A stretch of 64,000 nt of DNA from Rhea pennata (GCF_028389875.1 NC_084665.1:123150602-123214601); one strand, 5' to 3'; numbered from the stretch's first letter, positions 25,666 to 39,200 are shown. Notes: generated from the sequence alone by a model not told the origin. A program made the numbers and translations.

Positions 25666-28154
25666 ATTTATAGATAAATCCATTTTTGTTTGAAATTGTG
25701 TTTGTAATACTATAGCACAGTTACAGATCAAGAGTTACTTGAAAATCTAGAATCTCTGAACTGTATGAATAGTGGAAACTTGAAAATTGGACCTTCACCT
25801 TTCCAGAAATGCCACTTATTATTCCAAGTAAGATTTGAATTTGGACAGCCATTTAGTCTAACCCACTCCAGAAGCAGCTTGTGCAATAATGATCTGCCGC
25901 AGAAGGAATCGCCTTTCTGTGGGATAAACTGCTTATGAACCATGAAGTGTGGCCCTATAGACAGCACAGTTCCACAACAACTTTTATTTCTGCAGTTGTT
26001 TCATTTCTGAGGTTTCATCACATCTCCAAGGTCAGGTAAATCTGAGTCCAGAGTGTATGTGAATGAGAAATCAGTGTGCGATGCTGAGCTACCTAGCACT
26101 GAAGAGCTACCTTGGGAAGATGTTAAAAAACAAGTTCCTTGTCAGCATTACAAATACTGTGAGAGTTTGTGAAAGAGAATTGGCTAAGAAATTAACTGTA
26201 CCTGCCTTAAGAGTAGTGGCCAGGGTTTCACTGATCTTGACATAAAGAGAAGAGGAGAGAGGAGAGCTGGAAAGGAGTGCTTAATGAAGGAAGAATGGCA
26301 AACACATGGCAGCAACTACTCTACACTCCTCCAGTGCACTCTCAGTGGTAAGAACCTGGATGTGCCTCAGCACAGGCAAAGTGGGCAGTGGTATTGCTGC
26401 TACTTTGGTCCCCTCAGGATTCTGCTGGTTTGGACAGCTGGCTACTTTGATCCTATCCTGAGTCAGCCTGACTTCCCTGTAACTGGATCAAAGTCCTCCA
26501 GTCGTCCCACTTCCTCAAGTAAAGGCTGCTGCAGGGCTTGTTTCAGGATTGCTATGTTTCGCCATCACCTGCGTACCTCACCCTGCTAAGCTGGAAGAGT
26601 AAGTATACCTATTAGGTGTAAGTACAGCATTAGAAAAAATGAAATGAGAAAGTCTTTGTCTTACTAAAGAGCTGAGGAGGCCTAATCAGGCTCAAAATAC
26701 TTTCTTGCTAAGGAATATCCCTGGTAGCTGGAAAGGTAGAATGCAGAGGAGCACAACATGTAAGATAAATATTCCGAGTGGAATTAAGCAGTGAGAGCTC
26801 TCTTTTGACCTACAGGGCTACATCTCGGGAACAAGTGGGATAGCCCCCTTATCCACCTTCCTTCCGTGGCTGTGGGTGGGGAACAATCCTTGTCAATCCT
26901 TGTCACCTTCGTGTGATTTATTCAAATTCAGGAGAAATAGCGAAGGATGGAATTGTGACATGCAGGCCTCTGAGGGACAGATCTGCCTTCTCCCACCCTT
27001 ACTAGCTGTTCCTAGAATGTCAATTGCTGGCTATTCGGGCTCTTTATGCTTCGAGCACAGATTTCACCCTTTGCTCCTAAAAGGCTTTGGGAATTTTCAA
27101 AGCGAACGGTGCAAAAAGGCCACAGCCATTTTATACACAGTGAAAAATGTATGCACCCTAAAAAAGGAACTTACAGGTGTGCAGTTTTGGATGCCTTTTC
27201 TTTGAACCATAAAGACAGTTAATGCTCTGATCTCTGTGATGCTTTCACAGGCCAGTGGTCTAGCCAGTCTGCACGCTTCTTACATTGCCCCAAAAAACTT
27301 ATATTCAGGAAACAGCTGCATTTCAGAAAAGTCAAATAAGGCAGGAATAAGAACAGCTCATGTACAACTTGCACAATCTTTAAAGACTATCCCACCGGAT
27401 ACTTATGTTGCAGCAACTAAGACCACGAGTACATACGTCAATTGAACGAGCAGAAGAAGAAGGTAATTTGTTAAAGGTTTCTGTCCCATATCCTCCGACC
27501 CTCTCTCCCTTCCAATCATCCTGGCTTCCATGGTCTTCCTCACACATCCATTTGCCCTGCCCCACAGAGCTTTGGGCCTCCCTAAAATTTCTGCCCTGGA
27601 AACACAACTGTGCTTTTTCCTTCTCTCTCAACCACCTCGTTCGACAACAGCTGGTAAGAAATTGTATATGCTGCAGCGAGGGCAGACCTACAGAGATGCT
27701 TAATGTCCTGCTAGAGCACACAGCTAACTGTGTGCCAAGAGGAACAGTAGTTGTCACATCCCGCCCAGTGCCCTTGGTGGAAACTTTAATAAGCTCCACT
27801 CAACCATCAATACTCATGAACTTACAGAGAATTTTTCGGTGCTTTTGGTTAAAAAAAAGGCCAACAGGATTCAGTGCCATTGAGAAGCAGGGGGGCTGGC
27901 AGGCTGGCAAACAGATTTACACACAAATCACGTGATTTCCTGATAATATTCCCTTTAGAGATCCAGAGTAAAAGATACTATCTCCACAAAACCTAGGATC
28001 CTTTCTTTGCACTTACTCCCTGTCCCAGTTCTTTTCAGTTCTTCTTCAGGATAAGCGGTGCTAATCCTCTTAAAGCTCCTTCCTGGATCATCCCTCCCAG
28101 GCACACCTCCCTCTCTCCCTCTCCCTTTTTCCCACCAAACAACACAATTTTCGC
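25666..28154. other. Intergenic sequence, no gene recognised
   Basis: Only short open frames without splice support or recognisable motifs on either strand. Nothing else could be assigned. Confidence 0.5.
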
Positions 28155-28425
28155 TCCTACGCACGCAGCCGCAGCGGAGGTGTCACGGACACCCACCCAC
28201 ACCCCACGGACACCGCACGAACTGCGGCCGGCCGCGGCCCTTCTCCTTAGGCGGCGGCGGGCAACCGCCCGCCGCGTCGCCTGGCAACGGCCGCCGCCGC
28301 GTGTGCGCCGCGCCCGCCCCGCGGCGCCGACCGTTGGGGCGTGGCTGGGTAGCGGGGCAAGGCGCGGGGCCGCGGCGGGGAGGCGAGGGGCGCTCGGCCA
28401 CAGCGAAACGCTCCGGGGCGGTCAT
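28155..28425. promoter_or_regulatory. CpG island, orphan promoter candidate
   Basis: About 270 bases very rich in C, G and CpG (runs such as GCGGCCGGCCGCGG and GCCGCCGCCGCGTG) inside otherwise AT-rich DNA. It contains a perfect X-box at 28276-28288 and a GGGGCGTGGC (Sp1/KLF type) site at about 28337-28346. It lies between the 3' ends of two convergent genes, so it is not the promoter of either. No coding first exon could be supported on either strand. It may drive a non-coding RNA or an unrecognised gene. Confidence 0.7.
28276..28288 (+). promoter_or_regulatory. RFX X-box motif
   Basis: GTCGCC-T-GGCAAC fits the X-box consensus GTNRCC, spacer of 0-3, RGYAAC at every position. X-boxes bind RFX factors and are common in promoters of cilium genes. 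The motif match is seen directly; binding is inferred. Confidence 0.6.
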
Positions 28426-28693
28426 GAAACTGTGTCCTGGCCATGCAGGGGAGGGCATCAGTGATGTCTCCCTGAACGTTTAGGCCAGTGCCAGCACACC
28501 ACGTATTCCGGGACGGCTCTGATCTGACCTGACCCTTTTGCTGGTGGTGCAAGCATGACTGGACAGGCAGCAGCCTGCCAAAGGCCTGCATGGGAGGGCT
28601 GGGAAAGTGCCTGGTGTGTGTTACAGGCACCCTCCAAGAAATGCGTGTCTCAAGGTTGCTGCCTTCTTGAAGGTATCACTTGATACAACACTT

Positions 28694-29243
28694 GGGGAGC
28701 CAATGGCACATCGGCAACACACAGCACGCCCTGCCACCGGGTGCCCACGAGGTGCCATCAGGCATGCTGCAGCTGCCTGGTGCCCACAGGGCCCATGTAC
28801 CAGTGCGCTCGTAGCTCGCATGTTCTTGGGTTTGCAGGCAGCTATGACTGCATAGGCTCTCCCACTGCTGGGAAGCCACCTCCTGCAGGGCTAGGCACTG
28901 CCCCTTGGATCACCACCATGCTGCTCCCAAGCTGGGCACAGGTGGGTGCAGGCCCAGGAGCCCTGTCCCAAGCCGTACCCGGGAGGGAGCAGTTACCAGG
29001 AGAGAGGACAGTTTGCCTGTCATAGTGTTTTCAAGCAAGTTGAGAGTGGCCTCCCAATGCCAGTGGCCAGCTGCCTCCTGGTGCATGGGGGCATGCCGCC
29101 AGGTGCCATGGACTTGTGTGTGTGTGCAGTTGGCTTATGTGTTCCCCAGCCTTCTGCTAGTGCACTGAGGGGATGTCGGGGCTGTCACTCGAGGAGCCAG
29201 CAGCACGTTGGCAGCACACAGCACATCCTGCTGCGAGGTGTCC
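28694..29243. repeat. Two diverged copies of a 50-base segment
   Basis: The stretch at 28694-28746 (GGAGCCAATGGCACATCGG ... GGTGCCCAC) resembles 29192-29243 (GGAGCCAGCAGCACGTTGG ... GGTGTCCAC), same orientation, about 500 bases apart. Similar phrases such as GGTGCCAT and GCATGCTGCAG recur between them. Origin unknown. Confidence 0.5.
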
Positions 29244-30078
29244 ACAGGCCCAGGCATGCTGCAGACTCTTGTGTGTGCCGTGGGGATGAAGGAGACTGCT
29301 TGAAAAGGAGGCAGAGGCTCTGGGAGCTCTTCTTCAGTCTTCCCCCCCTGCAGCCCCACAAAGACCTCAGTATTTTTCAAAGCCCCACAAGCACTCTGGC
29401 CTTTTCTGAAGCTAAGGGGATGTGTCGGATCTCTTTGCCACTATCGAGGTCAGCAGTAGTAGCAGTCTCCATCACCTTGGACCGCTGTTATTTTCATTCC
29501 AGTGTTGCCAGGTAGAATGGATTTGTAAGACCAGAAGATACTTGCCATTGCTACCACTTGCCAAAGTTGCAAGTCTGTGCTAAGAAAGCAAAGTCCCCAA
29601 AAGCTTTAGCTAACAGAACTTCATCAGCTCTACTGGGCTAGAGCAACCAAGCAAGAATGATGGTTCTGCACTGAAAGCTTGTGGGTGGAGGTGTGGAGTA
29701 AAATGGATTCTTCATGATACAAGAACTCCAACTTCTCGTGCAAGTGGTACAAGCTGAGCAAAGATCAACAACTGGAAACACAGTTCTTTGCTTTTAGGGA
29801 AATCTCCTAAATGCAGATTTGAAGAAGAAACAAAGACCTACTCAGGCTTTTGCCATGAGCTAAATCCACAAAAGCTCCAGCTACTATTAGCATTTGTCCA
29901 TAAAACATATTTTCTCCTTAGTACAACTCTTGTGTATAAAGAAATCTGAGATACAATTTGCAAAAAGCACCATTACTCTAGAGAAATTCCAGAGATTCCA
30001 GATAAACCAATCATCAGGTTTATGCATTTGCACTTGTTCATCCCATAGTGATTAGTTTTACTTGAACTCCAGGAAACT

Positions 30079-30657
30079 TAGGAAGTGTTGCCAGCAGGTC
30101 GAGGGAGGTGATCCTGGCCCTCTACTCAGCCCTGGGGAGGCCTCATCTCGAGTCTGCGTCCAGTTCTGGGCTCCCCAGAACAAGAGAGACATGGAGCTAC
30201 TGGAGAGAGTCCAGTGTAGGGCTACAAAGATGCTCAGAGGGCTGCAGCACCTGCCCTCTGAGGAACAGCTGTGAGAGCTGGGCCTCTTCAGCCTGGGGAA
30301 GAGAAGACTGAGGGGGGATCTGATCAATGTGCATAAGTACCTGAAGGGAGGGTGTCAAGGGGACAGGGACAAACTCTTTTCAGTTGTCCCGTATGACAGG
30401 ACAAGAGGCAATAGGCAGAAATTGAAGCACAGGAAGTTCTGCCTGCACGTGAGGGGGAATTTCTTCCCTGTGAGAGTGAGGGAGCCCTGGCACAGGTTGC
30501 CCAGAGAGGTTGTGGAGTCTCCTTCTGTGGAGATCTTCAAGGCCTGCCTGGATGCAACCGTGTGTACCATGTTCTAGGTGACCGTGCTGAGCGGGGAGTT
30601 TGGACTAGATGATCTCCAGCGGTCCCTGCCAACCTTACTGATTCTATGCTTCTATGA
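30079..30657 (+). mobile_element. CR1 LINE 3' fragment
   Basis: Close copy of the last part of the 18968-20112 element: [20 protein letters not shown] segment, then the [16 protein letters not shown] segment and the 3' tail ending ACTGATTCTATGCTTCTATG. 5'-truncated, non-coding, same young subfamily. Confidence 0.94.
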
Positions 30658-33125
30658 ATCCCAGAAGACTGCACTTTGTCTTTAGCCATGACTCTTTATG
30701 TCTATTCTGTATGAACATACTCAATTCTGGAGAATTGAACTGTGTCTCCACTAGGAAATGAAAGAGTGAGAAGTGATGTTGAACTGCAAAGATCAGTGAA
30801 ACTGTCGATGAAATTAAGTCCGGCAAGACTTGTGGGAGATACGGAGCACTTGTTGCAGATAACAGAGCATCCCAGGATACTCAGTGAAAAGCTCAATGGA
30901 TAGTAAAACAAAGCACTTTTACTGGAAACCAAGGAAGAGCAAGAAAGTGAGCAGACTCTGAAATGGTTCTTCAGGCTTGTCCTTTTGGGCACCTGACATT
31001 GTTAGTCTTCAGATCTCAAGAAAAATGGAGGTGAGTATGGGTCTGCAGAAAAAGGATAGGTACTGACATGTTTGTAGAGTGACTGCAGCTGTATTCTTGA
31101 GGTTTTTTTCTGTTGATGAGATGATTTAGACTCTGATTGTTACTCTCAGGGTGAGGCGCTAGTGGGGCCAGGGCCAGGGGCAGTTGGGACATGTTTCTTT
31201 TCCAATATAAAGGCTCTAAGTAGCAGCAGTCAGAGGGACCAGAGCCAGTCTCTGTCATCTTTCCTAACCAGCATATTCTGCTGCTAGTAGGCTCTCAAGA
31301 TGCAGCACGGCAGTGCAAAATCTGCTTCCTGATGGGGGAGAACAAACCCCTGAGCCTGGCCAATAGCAGCCTAGACAGATGTGACAGTGTAATTACAGGT
31401 GAAGTGGGATCCAGTGAGCCACAGATCCCAGTGAGGCCCTACAAGGGGACAGGAGCTCTCCCCATAAAGACATGTCCCTGACGTGGAGCTCCCAGGCCGG
31501 GGGCACTTCTTCCTGGAGGAGAGTGGCTCCATCCCTTTCTCTTGGGGCTGGGGACAAACTTTTATTCTCAGGTTTCAACAGGGAACTAGAATATCAAGGA
31601 GGACTCAGGTGCACCCAAACCTCCCTGCTTGGACATCCACTGAGACTGGACATTACCACAGGCCCTTTGCATGGAGCAGTCAGTGTGTGGTTTGACCAGG
31701 CGTGAAGAGGTGTACTTTGTCAATATTCGTAAACTGAACAGAGCCAGAGACCATGCATGTTTTTGTAGTGAGTAATGCCAGCTTGCAGTTCTATCCTTGA
31801 TGTTCTTGGTGTTTGGTGCACCAGCCCCTGGAGTCAGGGGTTTATGAGAACATCACCGTGAAAGCAAGAAGAGCATTTTCCAGGTCTTTCCAAAGAATGA
31901 AATGACCCTTGCTCTTCATTCAGCCTGATTACGAGATTTCACTTCCATCTCAGACAGAGTAATTTCTGTTTCCACACCACAGAGAAACTTCAGTGCACTT
32001 GGATGAGCTTCTCTCTGTCTTACCCTATGCTCATTGCTGCATTTCTTCCTTGTCCCATATTCTCTTTTCATAAATATTGGGCTGGAAAAAAGGTCCGCTG
32101 CTGTTTGTTTTCACTTCCTTTGCAAAGTCAGTTTGGCTTCTGACAAGTCTCTTCCTGCCTTCATGTCTTTACCACTAAGAAAGAGCTTTCTCAGCTGGTT
32201 AAATCTTCCTTTCCTGATTGCTCTTACCTTCTGTTTCTGCTAATCCACTTAATGCTTTTATGTTCTCTTCCAGTTGTTGCAAAGTCTTATTTTGTTGCTG
32301 AGACTCACTTTCCTGTCGCCTTTCAATTGTTCCACTTTCCCAAGCAGATTTGGCACCATCCTTCCACTCCAGATGTGGCAGCTAAGAGGCAGTCGCTAAT
32401 TTTGAGAAGGCTTCTAGGCTGTTGCCATGAAACTCTGCCAGCCCAAATGGCAGAAAGCAACTGTTCCCAGTACAGAAGTGGAACGGGCAGAGGCCCATTT
32501 TCTGGTGAATGTGCTCCAACACTGAAACTCCCTTGTGTTTTCCTCACAGTGCTAATCGAGGACTTGCCTGGATGCTTTCATGGGATGTCCCTCTGCAAGG
32601 GAGCTTTGGATAGCATTAAGAGGGGATGAGATGTGGAGAGAGGAGAAATGAAGGGAGGGGGAGGTTGAGGGCAGACATCCTTGCATGGTGATGGCAAGTC
32701 CTTTCATAAATCTTGCAGGTGAATAAGGAGCAGCAACATGGCTTCATTCCTGTTTCTCTAACTCACAACCAAGTATTAACTATCAAGCAGGGTCTGTAAT
32801 TTTATTCATCTTTATGGATTTTTTTTGTCATTCATTGTATAACCCTGGATAATTTATGAGCTTGACAACGTTCATGAGAGACTCCTCTGGCTAGAGCAGC
32901 TTGCAGAAGGTAATTGGATCTGTAACTATCCTTTGCCCATGGTCAGGTCCAGCTAGATAATCAGGCATATTAAGGGATAAACTGTTAAGAAATTATTTGT
33001 TTTGCTTTCAACATTCGTATGCTGACTGGTCTTTTAGAAGTTGTATTTTAACATTTTTCACTGCAAGCTGATGTTTTTTGAACTCTTGAAAAATACTGGG
33101 CTGAGATTTATCCCCCTACAGCTCT
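30658..33125. other. Intergenic sequence between ADGRF5 and MEP1A, including the MEP1A 3' UTR
   Basis: No further gene or element was recognised apart from the MEP1A polyadenylation signal at 32801-32806. Overlapping open frames at 31472-31705 have no splice or similarity support. Confidence 0.5.
32801..32806 (-). terminator. MEP1A: Probable MEP1A polyadenylation signal
   Basis: TTTATT on the plus strand reads AATAAA in the MEP1A direction, about 320 bases after its stop codon. It is the first clear signal downstream. Confidence 0.5.
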
Positions 33126-33273
33126 TTATCTTCTAGCCATCATGGAGATGAGGACAATGGTTAGGACAACGGTTCCAGCGATTCCACCAACTGTCAATCC
33201 CAGGATGTTTCCATGGACCTGCATTGACTGACATCTCTCACCAGTGAAGAAGAAGGCTTGTCCTGATGGGCAC
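33126..33273 (-). CDS. MEP1A: MEP1A exon 14: EGF end, membrane helix, stop
   Basis: Encodes [15 protein letters not shown], then [20 protein letters not shown] and MMARR, with stop TAA at 33126-33128. The cytoplasmic end is three or so residues shorter than in human. Confidence 0.94.
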
Positions 33274-36200
33274 CTGGGAAAATAAACCACAGATTCATGT
33301 GTGGCAGGGGCTGTGTCCTATCCTGTAGGCCCGCCTGTAGGTCCCACACTCAGTGTTCTTTGTGGGCAGTTCCCATTAGAGAGGTTCACATCACAACATC
33401 CCCACCTTGTTGGGAGGGTATTTACAACTCCTGCAAAGCGCTACAGAGAGGGTTTTCTTGGGGCTACTAGTAAAAAAAATAATCACTGCAGTGAGGTGTT
33501 TTGTTCCCACTGTTGCCTGAAAACCTAGTAGCTCAGATCTTTGGAGACTGTAGCTTTGAGTGCTTATCACTTGTGTTACTTAGTTCATAAGAAAATCGAG
33601 GCTGACAGGGGAAGGTCAGTGGTACCTGCAGCTTGCTTTCCCTTTCATATTCACACAGACTCCATCATTCTGGCAAGGATTTGGGTTACACGGGTCTTGC
33701 AGATAAGGAAGCCAGTCTTGAATGGACTCAATATCCTGGGCTGCTCTCTTCTGCCGTTCGAGAATGAGGCCTTCCTTGATGGAAGATTGTGCAGGCTCAA
33801 CAGGGACTTCAGTATTATTGAGGTGAATTAGATCTTTTAAAGAAGGAAAGAGGAGAGAAGGGTATCAGATAACAATGAGTGGTATAATTATATGCAGTAT
33901 TCTTTGTGCCAGAGGTTCACAGGCTGCTTTGTGGGCCAGAAGATACTCCATGTCCGTAAGCCCCTTAGAGAGCTCTAACTGTGCCATAGGAAGTGCTGCT
34001 TATTTAAAGCACAAAATAGAAAACAATAATTTATGGTAACTAGTTAGGTAAATCAGAATCATTCCCTGCTTTGGAAAACTATGCTAAGTGTGGCTGCTCT
34101 TTTTGAAAATGGACACAATGGGAAAGGCTTTTTGATGTGTTGACATGCCTAGAAGTGGAGATAGCTACTGGTTAGGGTGCTTAAAGGTGTCTTAAAAACT
34201 TAACTCGTGATAAATTATTGCCATTTAGATTCCTGTGAACTCACAAACACTTCAGTCAATATTGCCTGCTGAAATTAAGGCAAATAAATTCTTTCAAAAG
34301 TTCTTCGTGTTAGAAGAGAAGAGGGTTTAGAGGCTGGAGACAGTAGTTACTTAACTAAGCATATGAAAAGAGACAGAAAAGAAATAGAAAAGAGTTGATC
34401 TACTTGTTTTTATAAGGAGAAGCAGGAAGAGGGTCTTTACCATGAAATTCTGCAAAAATAATCAGATCATCATTTTTCAGGAAGTTTCTCCGTCTCATCT
34501 GGCTGTGGGATATGAAGTTATTCCACCCCCAGTCTACACTTCTATAGCAATTGCATGAGACATCAAATACTCCAGCAATAGATGGTCTCTCCCATATTGA
34601 GGTTGTATTAGCATCTGCAAAGAGAGTATGAGGAGAAATGAGCACCATAAAATCTTTCAATCTGGAAGTGTGACATGACTTTTACCTCAATTTAAGAAGG
34701 ATTTATATTGCAAAATCAGGTTCAGGGCTTAGATGCCCAAACAAGTCACAGAGTACTCGCAAACTATGGGTGCCAGCAAGATACCCCCTCATTGTGGCTG
34801 AGTGCTCACATTTAGCTTTTAAGCACCTATGGTTTAGAGTCTAATGGTTTTTGTTCATTGCTATGGTTCTGTTCATACCTGGAATTTAAAACTTGCTATT
34901 GAAAAGGCATATATGCATATTCCACTGGAAAAAGTAAAGAGGAATGGAAACTCATCACGACTATTTTATTCTGCAGCAAATTCAATATTGTCCTTTTCTT
35001 ATTTCTTTGAATTATCACACCCATAGGGAATCCTAGGCCTGGACATAAAACAGTGGTGCTACATGAGATGTAAATCTGGAGCTGCAAGATGGTTCCTGTC
35101 TGAAAGAGTTTGTAACCTGCAGCCTATCCCCAGCAAAGTGAGATAACTTTCAAATGCGGCAGACTGATCTCAGAGGTTTTTGCAGGTATTTTGTTCCTTG
35201 AATATATCTACAGTGTGAACCTCATGCTTTCAAACCATGTGTATTCAATTTAACTGAACCTCCAAAATGTAGTTTTAACTTAATACTGGATTAGCACTGA
35301 AATACATCACCCTGCTGACATTGCACTGTCATGTGCTGAGATACCATCCATTATATTGGGCACTAACATAAAAGAGCTCGGAAACTAGGAAATCCATTCT
35401 CTGCAGATAGAATTGGATTTTGCAACCCTTTGCCACAGAAGAACTATATCAAACTCAGATAGTCAAACTCAGATATTCCATTGATTCTTCATAATAACAC
35501 CAACAACCCTTTGTGCAACACTTCACATCAGATGGCCTTCAATAGACAGGAATTCTGAGTCATACAGGGGGAAAGGGCCCAAATCAGGAAATGAAAACAA
35601 GATTGCCCAACTTTGAGTCCTGCATTCAGTCCATTGGCTCAGATTCCTTAGCTTTCATTTTCACCATTTTTTGCATTTCCATGCAAACACTACTTACCTG
35701 AAAGAACCTGGGATTTGTCTGTGGTGAAGCTTCTACTTGCAGACATTCTTTTCAAGATGTCAGGATCCTGGTCCAGCACTGTGAGGATAGCCTGGCGGTT
35801 CAGAGCTGGCCACTCCAGAACACCATCATTCTCTCCACTGCACAAGTGAAAGGCAATGCGAGTGTAGCCACTGATTCTGGAGTGGGGATACAAACTTATA
35901 CCGTAGCCATAACCCTCAGGATTATAAAATCGAGGGCTTTGAATAACGTTGATGGATGTGTTTTGGAGGATTTGGCTGAAATTCCGAATGACCCACACAG
36001 CCATGGGACAGGGTGTTTCTGCGAGTGTCACGTCATCAATAGCAATCCCACCAGATGAAGAGCTGGGGTTGCCCTTTAGGCCTTGGAAGAGGTATCGGAA
36101 CTTCTTTTGAACGTTGAGGGTTACATGGGCAATTTTCCAGTTATAGTCGCTATCAGCTTTGATAAAAAGAAAAGCAAAGTACTGCCATCAGCTTGATTAG

Positions 36201-39200
36201 TGATATTATGAAGTAGCTTATTCCTCAGCATCCATCCAAGCTGCATTTTCAGACAACTGTTTTTCTCACAGAATCCTGAAGGCTGGAGAACTTAAGTTGC
36301 TATTATGATTACAGTATACTCATATTACGAGACATTATCATCTAAATGCCTTGAGACACATTGTATTAGGAAGTATGCAGATATTAGTGAATGACAGTCT
36401 CTAATTCAAAGGGCAAGATGCTAAAGGCCAAGACATAACAAGCAGATGGGAGTAAGTATCCCGGGATGTTGGAATTAAGTGTCAGCAACAGTTTTTCATT
36501 ATCTTCTCCTTCCATGAAATTCCAGCAGCTCAATACGGACAGGTTATCACATGTCATGGGTTTTGACAGCATTAAATAGTCCCATAGTAGCTGGATTTGT
36601 CCTATGTAGCAAAATCATCCAAAGTTGGAACTCACATTTCCAAAATTACATACATTTTTTTATTTTGGGGCATACAAAAAGTCAGTATCGGCTTCTTATT
36701 GAGTAATGTGAGCATAGGTATTTACATGTCAGCACGTCAGTGTCAGATCATATAGCCAGTGGAAATCTAGAGTGATAATACTCCAGCAGAGTTTGGGGTC
36801 CCATTCATTGAGTGTAATATAATATTACCAGGAAAGCTGCGACTTCTACTGTGGACCACCTGAATTACACTATTACAAGCCACAGTTTCACTGACACATA
36901 CACTTCTGCAATACTAAAAACATTAGCTTCATTGCAAGATACTCTTCTGGTAGGTTAGGGAAAACTTTTTGAATTCTGAGCTGATTCACCATATTCCTGG
37001 ACTCAGTAAGTCAACTTTTCTTCCTCCATTATTTTATATATTCTTCAGAATTACCTTGAAATGTTTGGATTTTCCTCATCTTGCGAACATTTCCAGTGCC
37101 ATCATCTTCTTTAACCCAGATGACCAGCTTGTCAGAAAGGCTTCCTGTGATCCTATAGAAGAACTGGAGGCACTGCTGAGTTCTCTTTGGATAAAGGATT
37201 CGAGACTCTAGGACTGCCACCTCATCTGCCTTGCCAGAGCTGGTGTTGAAGTACATGAAATAGCCAGCATCTGGGAAGAAAGTGTAGAGTATCAATGTCT
37301 CTTCTTAGCTTTCCTGTTAGCTGCATAGTGTAAACCTATCATTTGAACCCCACTCTTTTAGTAGGCCTAAATGTAGTAATTGACATAAATATGGAAGAAA
37401 ACTGAATATGATAACCAGTCAAGATAGAACAAAATAAGAGTATGTCTAGTAGTTTATGTAACTTACTGAGTATGTCTATGTATGTAACTTACTGAGGGCT
37501 CATTATGTCAATTTTGTGTCGGTTTAGCTGGAAGTTAGATACCTCACAAATGTCAAAGATAGGAGACAGAGATGATATCAGTGATGAAGATAATATAAAA
37601 AGTTTGGGCACTAAACTAGCACTCTCCTGACCTTGAACATGCAGAAGCTCCTTCTTACAGCTTGTCTAAATACTTTTCAAAGCTTTACTCCTCAACTTGG
37701 GGATATTAGGTAAGAATTTTTGCCCCTCTAATTTAACTCCCCAGTATCATTCTCTGAAGTGATCTTTACTTTAGATTTGAAGTATCTATCTTTATCCTTA
37801 TATTTACCTGTGTTTTCATTTGACATGCACATATGCACCATTTGCACACATTTCTTATCTTGATATCACGTAACCTTGTCACATCTTACCTGCATTGCAT
37901 TGGCTCTATAGTTATTCATTATAGTCTATGATTATACTATTAAGTGAAATTCTTCTAGCTATTGAAATTCTCCAGAAGTATCTACATTCCTGATGAAGTT
38001 AATGAGCTTTTGAAGGCCTTCAAAAGGAGAGGCAGTCCCTAACCTGGCAATTCATTTAGGCACTTTGGAGATCTTCAAAGGCACATACCCCTTCCCATTA
38101 ACTCTTCAGGGAACATGGTTATTTATTTTATTCAAACTGAGTCACCAGATGCTAAAGCATAAGTGCAAGTTAAGTGCTTATTTTAGTCAGGCTCATATCC
38201 AATAATATCAAACGACTCAACTGAATTCTTTTCCAGTAACAATTATATAATGCAAAAGAAAAAAGAAGAAAGAAGGAAAAATACTAGAGGAAGGTTAGGA
38301 GCATGTTCTTGTAGAAGATGTCAGAAGGTTTTCTTGAGTTATTTTGCATTCTCACACCTGATCGATAACTACCAGCGTTATGAGAGGTTGAGGCTCTGTT
38401 CTTCTTTCCAGTGACTGATTCAACATAAGAGGAATAAACTCTTTTCCTGGTGACAAGTCAAATTCTTCCCTCATCAAAAAATAAAAAAGCACAACTGAAC
38501 GTGCTTTGGACTATGATTCTTGTATTTTGTACTTGGGCAAATTTTTCCACCAAAGTTTCTTGACATCTGTAGTAGTTCCACTGACTAAATAATGACAAAT
38601 CATACCCTTGCTTAATCTTCACTTTCACTTGTAAACTAGCAACCTGTAACTGTGACTGGAGATGACTCCACCCTTTTTGAAATTCTCTTCATTTGAAAAA
38701 TGTCAAATTAACACTTCAAAAGAACGTTATCATGAAACGTGACTTTCTTCTACCTCCAGAACATGTACTCCTCAAGTTTAACTTATTGTTTATTTTGCAA
38801 ATGCAACATTTATCAGTGGTTTATGAGTACTATTTCATTCTTACCGTGTAGCAACATAACTCTTAGTCAGACTTGGAAAGTTTCAGTAAATCTTCTTCCA
38901 GGCTATGCTTAAAAGGGCTCTAGTTAGGATGGTTCTTTGTTCCCTTTTATACTGCTGGTCTTGAGAACATTCCACTATGTTCAAAAAGCTTAAGAGATCA
39001 TAAACTCAGATTTACAGTGCCAAGACATGTGTGAAGGAAAGGGGCTTTTTGCTTAGCTAGAAACATTACAGATAAGATGTCACCTGCAAAGTCGCCTATT
39101 TAATCTTGTGTTTTCAGAGTAGCCAATGCTGGCATTTCTCAAGGGTTGACTACAATGATGACATCTTTAACAACTTTTCTAAACCTTCCTTTAAACCAAA

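Noticed and set aside
28183-29515. Several open frames in and after the CpG island, up to 189 codons
   Set aside because: High GC removes stop codons, frames overlap on both strands, and composition is low-complexity Pro/Arg/Ala; no domain seen.
31472-31705. Overlapping plus-strand open frames of 70-77 codons
   Set aside because: No family recognised, no start context or splice signals; probably chance.
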